A stretch of DNA of 64,000 nucleotides, taken from contig NZ_CP146614.1 in NCBI RefSeq assembly GCF_037094685.1, forward strand, positions 62,001 to 126,000, read 5' to 3'. Below, one piece after another: positions 56,903 to 64,000 of this stretch. The notes beneath the pieces are model-generated. The model was not told the origin of the DNA and did not search any database. It saw nothing but the letters and a program-made list of their open reading frames with translations. The DNA comes from Massilia sp. METH4 (GTDB lineage: Bacteria; Pseudomonadota; Gammaproteobacteria; Burkholderiales; Burkholderiaceae_D). Made by a program: the position numbers and the translations under genes. Numbering within the stretch: position 1 is the stretch's first letter; the number at the start of each line of letters is the position of its first letter.

Positions 56903-57547
56903 ATGAGCTATAAAAACGCGCTGATCGCCCTCGCATTCACGGCTGTGTTGCCGGCTGCCATGGCGGAAAACCTGAAAATGACCGTGACGGCCACGGGTAC
57001 CTTATTCAATTCCCTGGACTCCGTCGAATTCGGCTGGCAGGGAGCGGACACGCCGTTCCATGTCGAGTGGAGCGCGGTGTACGACACGGACCAGATTCGT
57101 CCGAGCGGCACCTCGGCTCCCGCCCTGTCCGGGGAACTCAAGATCACTATCGGCAACCGCCTCTACCTGGACGAGCTGTATCAGTACACCGGCGTATCGA
57201 TGTATCGCGCGACGTGGGACCAGGCCCAATCGCCAACAGTGGTGTCGCCGACATTCTGGAGCGAGGCGACCGGGCGCTCCATCGACGTCAGCCTGGCCTT
57301 CCCCGCCCAGGTGTTGCCATTCGCTCTACCGACCGCCCCGATGTCGGTCTCCTACACCGGGCCGCGCGTCGGAGAATCGAAGATCACCATGTGGGACAGC
57401 CTGGGCTCACAGGACAACGGCGTCATCTTGCGTACTTCCAGCCTGGGCATGACCGTCAGCCCGGTACCCGAACCCGGAACCTATGCCATGCTGCTCGCCG
57501 GCCTGGCGGCGCTGGGCTTTGCGGCAAGGCGCCGCAACACCGCCTGA
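56903..57547 (+). CDS. PEP-CTERM sorting-domain protein
   Basis: 214-aa exported protein with a signal peptide (LIALAFTAVLPAAMAE) and C-terminal VPEPGTYAMLLAGLAALGFAARRRNTA. The body is beta-rich (LKMTVTATGTLFNSLDSVEFGW) with no known domain. ATG 56903 has a weak ribosome binding site (GGAAA). Unlinked to an exosortase. Confidence 0.88.
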   Translation: MSYKNALIALAFTAVLPAAMAENLKMTVTATGTLFNSLDSVEFGWQGADTPFHVEWSAVYDTDQIRPSGTSAPALSGELKITIGNRLYLDELYQYTGVSMYRATWDQAQSPTVVSPTFWSEATGRSIDVSLAFPAQVLPFALPTAPMSVSYTGPRVGESKITMWDSLGSQDNGVILRTSSLGMTVSPVPEPGTYAMLLAGLAALGFAARRRNTA

Positions 57548-57657
57548 CGATACCCCACGGGTTCGTGCCATGTGAAGAACAAGGGCGGAGCAGATAAGCG
57601 GGCGGCGTCCGCCCGCTCGCGATGCTACAGTAGCCCATCATTCACGAGGAACTGGCG

Positions 57658-57903
57658 ATGGAATTCGAATACCGGGGTTACACGATCCGCATCGAGGCCT
57701 ATGAGGACACGGCCGCCGTGCACGATCACGCGTGGCACTGCACCATCAATGTCACCGGGCACGTCGACACCTGGCGCGACCGCTTCACTGCCGAGCAGCG
57801 GTTCGGCAGCCTTGCCGCCGCCGAGCAAGGCGCCGCCGCCATTGCGCGCGAATATGTCGACGCGAAGCTGGCCGGCTCCGGGCAGGGAAACGCTCAGGTA
57901 TAG
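57658..57903 (+). CDS. Small hypothetical protein
   Basis: 81-aa protein (MEFEYRGYTIRIEAYEDTA; WHCTINVTGHV; FGSLAAAEQGAAAIAREYVDAKLAG). No signal peptide and no known family recognised. A GAGGA ribosome binding site precedes the ATG, and the codon pattern resembles neighbours, so it is probably real. It overlaps the end of the convergent membrane-protein gene by about 10 bases. Confidence 0.65.
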   Translation: MEFEYRGYTIRIEAYEDTAAVHDHAWHCTINVTGHVDTWRDRFTAEQRFGSLAAAEQGAAAIAREYVDAKLAGSGQGNAQV

Positions 57904-58388
57904 GCCAGCAGCCGGCCGCAGGCGATCACGCCGAACCACAGCAGCAGCGACAGTGCCGCGTGCGCCTTTGCGCCCGCCGGCGCAGGCGTTGCCACGTCCC
58001 ACGCAGCCACCCGGCGATAGACGCCAAGGTGAAAGGCCAGCGCGTTTACGCCCGCCAGCGCGATCAGCGCCAGCTTCAGCCGGAAGGTGGGGTTGTCGAT
58101 GAAATCGGCGGGCTGGGTGGCGAACATCAGCAGGCCGGCCGGCACCACCAGCAGCAGACTTGCCACCGCCCACGGCAGCAGGTGCGCGCCCAGTCCGCGT
58201 ACAGGGAGGTTGCGCGCACAACCCAGCACGCGCAGGTCGAACATCGCTACGGCACCCACGAGCACCGCGAAGCCGGCGATGTGGACCGTTTCGACGATCG
58301 GATACAGCCACACGCCGTCGCGCATTGCCGCCGCCACGGGCGTGGCGGCCAGCCAGGCTGCCCAGGTGGCGAGCGCACCGCCCGCCAT
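57894..58388 (-). CDS. DUF6644-like membrane protein
   Basis: 164-aa protein with about four membrane spans (IAGFAVLVGAVAMFDLRVLG, LLPWAVASLLLVVPAGLLMF, LKLALIALAGVNALAFHLG, LLLWFGVIACGRLLAY). The ETVHIAGFA histidine and the VGAVAMFDLRVLG segment match an uncharacterised family that I recall as DUF6644. Its start overlaps the stop of the preceding gene (58388), so it is paired with it. Confidence 0.75.
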   Translation of the reverse strand: MAGGALATWAAWLAATPVAAAMRDGVWLYPIVETVHIAGFAVLVGAVAMFDLRVLGCARNLPVRGLGAHLLPWAVASLLLVVPAGLLMFATQPADFIDNPTFRLKLALIALAGVNALAFHLGVYRRVAAWDVATPAPAGAKAHAALSLLLWFGVIACGRLLAYT

Positions 58389-58732
58389 CAGCGCAGCTCG
58401 GTCGTCTTGTCCCTGATGGTGATGCGCTCGGCGCGCAGTTCGTCACCCTTGCTGCGGTGCGGGTAGCCGACCACGGTGGCCTGCCCGCCCGCGGCAAGCG
58501 CTTCCTTCGGCAAGCCGCGGCTTTCCATGCGCGACGGCGGCGCCAGGACCACGTGCCAGGTCTTGTCCGCCGTTTTCAGCGCGACGTGGCCGTGCGGCTG
58601 CGAGTAGCCGCTTTCGGTGATGGTGCCGGTGAGGGTGAGGGGTTTGTCGGCGTCGTATTCGCTCCAGCCATGGTGGGCAAAAGCAGTGGCGGCGGCGCCG
58701 AGGGCCAGGGCAACGGCGAGGGATCGCTTCAT
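58388..58732 (-). CDS. Small secreted DUF6152-like protein
   Basis: 114-aa protein with a signal peptide (SLAVALALGAAATAFA) and the motif HHGWSEYDADKPLTLTGTITESGYSQPHG, typical of small periplasmic proteins usually annotated DUF6152 and found beside DUF6644 membrane proteins. It may bind copper through His residues, but that is speculation. ATG 58732 follows GGAG; longer upstream frames were rejected. Confidence 0.8.
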   Translation of the reverse strand: MKRSLAVALALGAAATAFAHHGWSEYDADKPLTLTGTITESGYSQPHGHVALKTADKTWHVVLAPPSRMESRGLPKEALAAGGQATVVGYPHRSKGDELRAERITIRDKTTELR

Positions 58733-59097
58733 GGGTCTCTCCAGCTGTGCGTATGGCCGAACTGTAAACGAACGCGTGAGAAACGCAAGCGCGCCCTTAC
58801 GGCGCCGCAGGTGAGGTGCGAACGAGCGGCCGCGCGTTTCAACGCGCTTGCCATTCCCTGGATGAACTGTCGCGGTACTGCCGTTCATGTTGCATTGAGG
58901 GAATACTGTGCGTAACTACAGCATATCGGAGGAGATATCGTGACTTGGTCCTGCCACAACGGTGGGCTGTTCGTGCACATAGGCGCATGAATATTTTCCG
59001 GTCGAGCCACCTCGCGACCACGCAGGTGTATGTTGATCGTAGCAGCGCGTCACACATGGTGCACTGCGAGGCCGACCATCGATACAGTGGAGGGTAT
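58733..59097. other. Intergenic region before a low-GC PEP-CTERM gene
   Basis: 365 bases containing the promoter region of both flanking divergent genes. The right part (from about 58890) is AT-rich compared with the rest of the window and may be the edge of an acquired segment. No coding sequence was recognised. Confidence 0.5.
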
Positions 59098-59676
59098 ATG
59101 CTAAGGCAACTTGTTTTGTCGGGCTGCTTGTTCGCGAGTATGGGTGCCACACATGCAAGCGAACGAATTTACACATTCCGATGGACTGGGTTCATGGAAT
59201 ATCTTGGCGCGTGGGGCGACGTTGCAGTTTGGCATCCTAATGTCACGTTCGGCGGTACCTTCCGGGGCGAAGATACCAATAGTGACGGCTTCATTATGCT
59301 GGATGAAATTTCGAGCTTGATTGTTGACACGCCATTCCCGCCCGACTTCGTCGTTGGCTGCCCTCCGGCGGGTGTCGACGGCATTGGCCCCACCGATTGC
59401 AAGTTTTCAGCGTTCAGCTACCAGATAGGCGGCCCTCTGACTTTCAGCGCTGCGTATCAAATCACAACGGGTGGCTATCCGCTCTATGAGTATTCCTTCT
59501 GGCCAGAACATTCTATAACGATGTACCCTGCGAATTTAGGGGACGGTTACACATACAGTTTTGTGGATGCCACAACATTCGACATTTCCTCTGCTGTGCC
59601 CGAGCCCAGCACGTACGCCATGCTGCTGGGCGGCCTAGGCCTTATTAGCTGCGCAGCGCGCTGGCGAAAAGGGTAA
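59098..59676 (+). CDS. PEP-CTERM sorting-domain protein, lower GC
   Basis: 192-aa exported protein with a signal peptide (LRQLVLSGCLFASMGATHA) and a C-terminal VPEPSTYAMLLGGLGLISCAARWRKG. It contains a cysteine pair (VVGCPPAGVDGIGPTDCKF) not seen in the other PEP-CTERM proteins here. ATG 59098 follows GTGGAGG. The base composition is visibly lower in GC than neighbours, suggesting recent transfer. Adjacent to an IS3 remnant and a tRNA gene. Confidence 0.87.
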   Translation: MLRQLVLSGCLFASMGATHASERIYTFRWTGFMEYLGAWGDVAVWHPNVTFGGTFRGEDTNSDGFIMLDEISSLIVDTPFPPDFVVGCPPAGVDGIGPTDCKFSAFSYQIGGPLTFSAAYQITTGGYPLYEYSFWPEHSITMYPANLGDGYTYSFVDATTFDISSAVPEPSTYAMLLGGLGLISCAARWRKG

Positions 59677-59678
59677 TC

Positions 59679-59894
59679 TCACTCTTCGGCCACCTGCGCC
59701 AGATGCGGCTCGTTATTCAGCGCTCGGCAGGCTTCGAATCGCCCGACCAAGCGCTGGTACTTCCGCACGACTCGTCCTGTATCTGCGGCGAGGCTGAGAA
59801 TGTCGCCAGCCACCTCTGGCACAATCGGATACCCGACGCTCGTAGTGGAGCGCGTTCGCCGCCCATCTACGTTACTGAGACGATGCCAAGACAT
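59679..59894 (-). CDS. Short reading frame, doubtful (possible gene fragment)
   Basis: 71-aa frame (VVRKYQRLVGRFEACRALNNEPHLAQVAEE at its end) directly after the PEP-CTERM gene. Its amino-acid composition looks protein-like, but I recognise no family, and it sits in a region with an IS remnant, so it may be the 3' end of a lost gene. Confidence 0.2.
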   Translation of the reverse strand: MSWHRLSNVDGRRTRSTTSVGYPIVPEVAGDILSLAADTGRVVRKYQRLVGRFEACRALNNEPHLAQVAEE

Positions 59895-59979
59895 CTTCGA
59901 CTATATCGAGATGTTCTACGATCCGAAACGACGGCACCGCTTCAGCGATGCCATGTCGCCGGTGGCGATTCAACATTGA
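59881..59979 (+). pseudogene. IS3-family transposase (OrfB) remnant, C-terminal end
   Basis: The frame reads DIFDYIEMFYDPKRRHRFSD then MSPVAIQH and a stop. This is the characteristic end of IS3-family integrase-type transposases (D-x-F-x-Y-I-E-x-F-Y-N-x-x-R-R-H, then SP-x-x-F). Only about 30 residues remain; no upstream transposase or matching inverted repeats were found. Confidence 0.7.
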
Positions 59980-60084
59980 TGACGCGCATCGCTAGCTTAC
60001 CAAGTGTGACAGTGCTTGCCGGGATCTCGGCACCTGAGGAGTGCCGAGGCTAGACGACTACATTTCGGGAGGCCAGAAATGACA

Positions 60085-60133
60085 AACCCACCATCCGAAA
60101 ATTAGACAACTGTCTAATATACAGTGGTGGGTT
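60085..60133. repeat. Nested inverted repeat 35 bp from tRNA-Pro
   Basis: Outer arms AACCCACCA (60085-60093) and TGGTGGGTT (60125-60133) enclose inner arms TTAGACA (60102-60108) and TGTCTAA (60111-60117). It lies downstream of the tRNA gene and next to the IS remnant. Confidence 0.8.
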
Positions 60134-60167
60134 ATGTACAGCAAATGCCGTATGTCATTGAATCTAC

Positions 60168-60244
<77 letters not shown>

Positions 60245-60369
60245 ACGAGTGGCGCATTATAGCAGCCAGGTTGAGTTTTTGCCATGCCATTTTGCACGTG
60301 AGAAGGCTTGCCTGTCCGCAGCAGTGCCGCTCCGCCGCCGGAATCATGGACGGCGCTAGAATTGCGGGC

Positions 60370-61203
60370 ATGACGGACCCAATCGACCCTATCCTGCTCG
60401 ACCGCGCGGCGGAACTGATCCGCCAGGCCGACGGCCTGGTCGTGGCCGCCGGCGCCGGCATGGGCGTCGATTCCGGCTTGCCGGATTTTCGCGGCAACGA
60501 AGGCTTCTGGCGCGCCTACCCGGCCCTCGGCGCAGCGCGCATCGATTTCGCCAGCGCCGCCTCCCCTGCCACGTTCCATGAGAACCCCGGCCTGGCCTGG
60601 GGTTTCTACGGCCACCGCCTGGCCCTCTACCGGAACACGATTCCCCACGCGGGCTTCGCGCTGCTGAAGCGCTGGGGGGAACGCATGCCGCATGGCTGCC
60701 ACGTCTTTACCAGCAATGTGGACGGCCAGTTCCAGAAGGCCGGCTTCGACCCGAAGCGCATCCACGAATGCCACGGTTCGATCCACCACCTGCAATGCCT
60801 GGAACCGTGCGGCGACGCGATCTGGCCGGCGGACGATTTTGCGCCGTCGGTCGATGAACGGGCTTGCCGGCTCGCGAACGCGGCGCCGCGCTGCCCGCAC
60901 TGCGGCGGCCTGGCGCGGCCTAACATACTGATGTTCGGCGACTGGGGCTGGATCGAGCGGCGCAGCGCGCGGCAGGGGGCGCGCCTGGAGCGCTGGCTGG
61001 ACGGGGTGGAGCGGCCGGTGGTCATCGAGCTGGGCGCCGGCACGGCGATTCCCTCGGTGCGGCACTTCAGCCACCAGGTGATCCGGCGCGGCGGCCGGCT
61101 CGTGCGGATCAATCCGCGCGAGCCGGAAGTGCCCACGCGGCATGACGTGGGACTGGCGAGCGGCGCGCTCGACGGCCTGTCGGCCATCGCCGCGCGCCTG
61201 TGA
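60370..61203 (+). CDS. SIR2-family NAD-dependent protein deacylase (sirtuin)
   Basis: 277-aa sirtuin. The NAD-binding AAGAGMGVDSGLPDFRGNEGFW is near residues 26-47. The TQNID-like motif is FTSNVDGQFQKAG near 112, and the catalytic histidine is in ECHGSIHHLQC near 136. Zinc cysteines are present as CxxxxC and CPHC (CLEPC, CPHCGG). It removes acyl groups from lysines while consuming NAD. ATG 60370 starts the sirtuin fold; longer in-frame sequence upstream overlaps the tRNA gene and was rejected. Stand-alone gene. Confidence 0.9.
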   Translation: MTDPIDPILLDRAAELIRQADGLVVAAGAGMGVDSGLPDFRGNEGFWRAYPALGAARIDFASAASPATFHENPGLAWGFYGHRLALYRNTIPHAGFALLKRWGERMPHGCHVFTSNVDGQFQKAGFDPKRIHECHGSIHHLQCLEPCGDAIWPADDFAPSVDERACRLANAAPRCPHCGGLARPNILMFGDWGWIERRSARQGARLERWLDGVERPVVIELGAGTAIPSVRHFSHQVIRRGGRLVRINPREPEVPTRHDVGLASGALDGLSAIAARL

Positions 61204-61912
61204 TCACACGTAGCGGACGGCGATATCGGTCAGGCCATCGACATGGCCCGCCAGCACCTGGCCGCGTTGCACGGCGCCCACGCCCTCGGGCGTGCCCGTG
61301 AAAATCAGGTCGCCCGGCTGCAGCGTGAAATAGGTGGAGAGATTGGCGATCGTTTCGGGGATCGACCAGATCATGTCGGCGACGTGGCCCGACTGTTTCG
61401 TTACGTCGTCCACTTGCAGGGTGATCGCCGCCTGCCCGATGGCGGGCACGCCGGCGGCGGGATGCACGGTGCCGACCGGCGCCGAAAAATCGAACGCCTT
61501 GCCGATTTCCCAGGGACGGCCCGCTTCCTTCATCTTGGCTTGCAGGTCGCGGCGCGTCATGTCGAAGCCGACTGCATAGCCGAAGACATGCGATGCCGCG
61601 TCTTCCACGGCAATGTTCGTGCCCCCCCTTGCCGATCGCGACCACCAGTTCGCATTCATGGTGAAAATCGCTCGTGAGCGGCGGGAACGGCAGCTCGGCC
61701 GTGGTGCCCGGCGCCACCGCCACGACGGCGTTCGCATCGCCCGGCTTGGTGAAGAAGAACGGCGGTTCGCGGTTCGGGTCGGAACCCATTTCGCGTGCAT
61801 GGCCGGCATAGTTGCGGCCTACGCAGTAGACGCGGCGGACGGGGAAGCGGGCGTCGCTGCCGGCAATCGCCAGCGCGGCCGCCTGGTGCGGCGGGAAGAC
61901 GTAGTTGGTCAT
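61204..61912 (-). pseudogene. Fumarylacetoacetate hydrolase-family gene with a one-base frameshift
   Basis: The N-terminal part (MTNYVFPPHQ; VYCVGRNYAGHAREMGSDPNREPPFFF; HECELVVAIGKGG) and the C-terminal part (TNIAVEDAASHVFGYAVGFDMTRRDLQ; WEIGKAFDFSAPVG; PGDLIFTGTPEGVGAV) belong to one FAH-family hydrolase, such as fumarylpyruvate hydrolase. They lie in different frames. The break is at a run of seven G on the minus strand (61622-61628) where GKGGTNIA needs six. If one G is removed, a normal protein of about 235 aa results. Either a recent frameshift, phase-variable tract or a sequencing error. Confidence 0.88.
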
Positions 61913-61956
61913 GGTGCTCCGGTTGATCCTCTGTTAGATGCTCGATTGCCTGGAAG

Positions 61957-62568
61957 TCAGCTGAACAACAGGGGCCGCAACGCCATGCGGAACGAGTCGA
62001 TCAGCATTTCCGCATTCATTTCCGGGTTGTGCACGGCGCGCACGGGCAGCCCCTGGAACATCGTGATGATAACGTTCATGCGCGCTTCCAGCACGGCGTC
62101 GTCGACCGGCAGGCCGTGTTTCATCCGCCCCGCCTTCAGGATCTTGCGGAACTGTTCGCGCGTGCGGCGGTCCGCGTCGCGCGCCACCGCCGCGATCTTC
62201 GGGTTGCGCGACGCTTCGGCCGTGATTTCCAGCGGCAGGATCCAGGTCTGCGGATCGAGGTCGTCACGCACGCTGCGCGGCACTTCGTCCAGCAGCGCCT
62301 GCAGCGGATCGTCCTTCAATTCCAGGTCGCGCATCAGCGCGGACACGCGCTCCACGTTTTCCTCGACGAACGCGGCAATGATCGCATCCTTGCTGTCGAA
62401 ATAGTTATAGATATGGCCGGCGCTCATCCCGGCCGCCTTCGAGATCTCGGCCATGCTCGCACCATGGAAGCCGCTGCGGCCAAAGCACGCGGCCGCAGCA
62501 TCGAGCACCTGGCGGCGCCGGTGGCGCGCCTTTTCCGGATCGTGATGGCGTTTTTCGGTATTGCTCAT
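61957..62568 (-). CDS. TetR-family transcriptional regulator
   Basis: 203-aa regulator with an N-terminal helix-turn-helix (QVLDAAAACFGRSGFHGASMAEISKAAGMSAGHIYNYFDSKDAIIAAF, residues 20-67) and an all-helical ligand domain. It could control the efflux channel gene at the window end or the FAH-family gene 45 bases downstream; neither is certain. Divergent from the GNAT gene, 126 bases apart. Confidence 0.92.
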   Translation of the reverse strand: MSNTEKRHHDPEKARHRRRQVLDAAAACFGRSGFHGASMAEISKAAGMSAGHIYNYFDSKDAIIAAFVEENVERVSALMRDLELKDDPLQALLDEVPRSVRDDLDPQTWILPLEITAEASRNPKIAAVARDADRRTREQFRKILKAGRMKHGLPVDDAVLEARMNVIITMFQGLPVRAVHNPEMNAEMLIDSFRMALRPLLFS

Positions 62569-62693
62569 ACTGCCTTTCAGGGGTGCTGGCGGCTGCGCTG
62601 GCGGCTGGCCACCCCGGGTTTGTCAAACGGATCGCCCGTGCGTGCGCACGGATGCTATCATTTTCTACGACCGCTACTTGCGCAAGGACGACC

Positions 62694-63188
62694 ATGTCTA
62701 CCAGGACCTCCCGCACGATCGAAATGCGGCCGGCGGAAGCCGCCGACCAGGCCTTCATGGAGCAGCTCTACGCGAGCACCCGCACCGCCGACCAGCGGAT
62801 GGGCGCCTGCGATGCGCACACGGAGGCGCTGCTGATGGCCCTGCAATGCCGCGCGCGCCAGACGCAGCTGCACGCGCTCTACCCCTATGCCGACGCCGCC
62901 GTCATCGTCGAGCGCGAGCGCCCCATCGGCGCCCTGCACGTCAATTACGGCTCCGACGAAATCCGCATCCTCGACATCAGCCTGCTCCCGGAATGCCGCA
63001 GCCGCGGCATCGGCCTCGGGCTGCTGCGCAGCCTGCAAGCCCAGGGTGTGCGCATGCGCGTGCCCGTGCGGCTGGACGTGCTGCCCGGCACCCGCGCGCA
63101 GCGCTTGTTCCAGCGCTGCGGCTTTACGCTCAACGGAGCGAATGGGCTGTTTCTGTGTATGGAGTGGACGCCGCCGTTGTTGACTTGA
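62694..63188 (+). CDS. GNAT-family N-acetyltransferase
   Basis: 164-aa acetyltransferase. The acetyl-CoA binding motif is in ISLLPECRSRGIGLGLLRSLQAQG near residues 93-116 (R-x-x-G-x-G/A pattern RSRGIG). It begins IEMRPAEAADQAFMEQLYASTR and ends FQRCGFTLNGANGLFLCMEW, both typical. ATG 62694 follows AAGGAC. The substrate is unknown. Confidence 0.9.
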   Translation: MSTRTSRTIEMRPAEAADQAFMEQLYASTRTADQRMGACDAHTEALLMALQCRARQTQLHALYPYADAAVIVERERPIGALHVNYGSDEIRILDISLLPECRSRGIGLGLLRSLQAQGVRMRVPVRLDVLPGTRAQRLFQRCGFTLNGANGLFLCMEWTPPLLT

Positions 63189-63221
63189 CCCGGCTACTCA
63201 GCCGTTCGGACTGCCGGTTTT

Positions 63222-63262
63222 GAAAACCGGTGTCAGACACCCTTGCAGGGTGTCTGACACCA
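63222..63262 (-). repeat. GGTGTCnGACACC hairpin module H (minimal form)
   Basis: Perfect 15-base arms GGTGTCAGACACCCT with a 3-base loop, preceded by GAAAACC and ended by CACCAG. It lies between convergent GNAT and efflux-channel genes. Confidence 0.88.
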
Positions 63263-63307
63263 GATCAAGGCCGTCAACCTCTACAGTGTTGACGGGCTCG
63301 CCGGCGT

Positions 63308-64000
63308 TTACTGCCAGCCCCCACCCAGCACTTTGTAGAGCGTCACCTGGTTGCTCGCCTGCGCGAGCCTTGCACTGATGAGGCTCTGCTGCGCCCCATA
63401 CAGCGTGCGCTGCGATACCAGCGCGTTCAGGTATGACTCCGCGCCTTTCTGGTAGCGCTGCTCGTGGATGCGGTAGCTCTTGCCCGAAGCCTCCACCAGT
63501 GCGGCCTGCGAAGCCACGCGCTCATCGAGCGTGCCGCGCTGGGCCAGCGCGTCCGCCACTTCGCGGAATGCCGACTGGATGGCCTTTTCATACTGCGCCA
63601 CGGCGATGTCGCGGTTGGCCTTGGCCAGGTCCAGGTTGGCCTGGTTTGCGCCGCCCGCGAAGATCGGCAGGGTCAGCTGCGGAATGAACGACCACGTACC
63701 CGCGCCGGCCTTGAACAGGTTCGACAGGTCGCCGCTCGCCGCGCCGGCCGACGCCGTCAGCGAGATGCGTGGGAAGAACGCGGCACGGGCCACGCCGATA
63801 TTGGCATTTTGCGCCTGCAGCGTGCGCTCGGCGGACAGCACGTCCGGCCGGCGAGCCAGCACTTCGGACGGCACGCCTTCCGGCAGCTGAGCCAGCTGAG
63901 TCACCGATTCCAGCGACCCTTGCGGCAGCAGCTCGGCAGGCACCGGGGCGCCGGCCAGCAGCGCCAGCGCGTTCTGGTCGGCCGCCACCTGCGCCGTGTA
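63308..64000 (-). CDS. Outer-membrane channel of an RND efflux system (OprM/NodT type), partial
   Basis: About 230 C-terminal residues of a TolC-like outer-membrane factor; the gene continues past the window end. Recognisable blocks are [80 protein letters not shown] and [29 protein letters not shown]. It forms the tunnel for a drug- or metabolite-exporting RND pump whose other genes should lie upstream of the window. Stop at 63308. Confidence 0.93.
   Translation of the reverse strand, partial: YTAQVAADQNALALLAGAPVPAELLPQGSLESVTQLAQLPEGVPSEVLARRPDVLSAERTLQAQNANIGVARAAFFPRISLTASAGAASGDLSNLFKAGAGTWSFIPQLTLPIFAGGANQANLDLAKANRDIAVAQYEKAIQSAFREVADALAQRGTLDERVASQAALVEASGKSYRIHEQRYQKGAESYLNALVSQRTLYGAQQSLISARLAQASNQVTLYKVLGGGWQ

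Larger units (their letters stand above)
59677..60167. other. Remnant-rich segment between PEP-CTERM gene and tRNA-Pro
   Basis: About 490 bases with an IS3 transposase remnant, a doubtful gene fragment and a nested inverted repeat; no intact gene. It looks like the debris of mobile-element activity beside a tRNA gene. Confidence 0.6.

Overview
The window is a GC-rich bacterial chromosome segment with short intergenic gaps. I infer a betaproteobacterium of the Oxalobacteraceae, close to Massilia, Duganella or Pseudoduganella. The reasons are the ndk-rlmN order, the surE-pcm-nlpD-rpoS block, the sdhCDAB-sdhE-gltA / gntR-mdh-lyase-acnA layout, the odhA-odhB-lpd-zapE order, several PEP-CTERM proteins, and a family of GGTGTCnGACACC hairpins. 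The family assignment rests on gene order and protein resemblance, not on a 16S gene; no rRNA is present. No plasmid replication genes, prophage block or CRISPR array were seen.

Layout. Positions 1-6.5 kb hold ndk-rlmN, a Bax1-inhibitor-like membrane protein, a PEP-CTERM protein, rlmD and rpoS. From 6.5 to 9.3 kb runs surE-pcm-nlpD, leading into rpoS. At 9.4-11.9 kb, upstream of surE, sits an accessory pair: a TIR-domain protein followed by a ParA/MinD-like ATPase (variant Walker A, KGGAGRT) fused to TPR repeats. This is the best candidate in the window for an undescribed signalling or defence system. A 160-bp IS5-type MITE lies just upstream of it. From 12.2 to 19.1 kb come a DinG/YoaA helicase, a YdcH-like protein, a PP2C phosphatase, a 101-bp MITE lodged between two convergent stop codons, an OmpR/EnvZ-type two-component system preceded by a tiny secreted peptide, and a CcdA/TlpA-like redox pair. 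From 19.4 to 27.5 kb lie a coiled-coil secreted protein, zapE, lpd, a PspC protein and odhB-odhA.

From 27.8 to 32.4 kb are an orphan BlaI-type repressor, a PAS-GGDEF-EAL protein with a degenerate EAL domain, a CPA2-type antiporter and a Dabb protein. From 32.5 to 44.6 kb is a TCA-cycle block: gltA, sdhE, sdhB, sdhA, sdhD, sdhC, a GntR regulator, mdh, a citrate-lyase-like protein, an MliC-like lipoprotein-type protein and acnA. With odhAB-lpd this covers citrate synthase, aconitase, 2-oxoglutarate dehydrogenase, succinate dehydrogenase and malate dehydrogenase within 25 kb. The GntR gene, with a 20-bp perfect palindrome upstream, is the obvious candidate regulator.

From 44.6 kb onward the content is more mixed: a DUF2863-like protein, two low-complexity secreted proteins, CYTH and M14 peptidase genes, catalase with an upstream dyad, a Tail Collar protein, a CoA-transferase divergent from a LysR gene, three more PEP-CTERM proteins, a nucleoside-recognition membrane protein, a metallophosphoesterase, a low-GC islet with an IS3 remnant next to tRNA-Pro(GGG), a sirtuin, a frameshifted FAH-family gene, TetR, GNAT, and the end of an RND-type outer-membrane channel that runs off the window.

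At the DNA level the most striking signal is a dispersed family of nine hairpin modules at six intergenic sites. They share GGTGTCnGACACC-type arms with compensatory changes, an asymmetric CTG / GGTTTTC flank, and a two-headed arrangement at three of the sites. They resemble REP/BIME elements, but I cannot match them to a named family.
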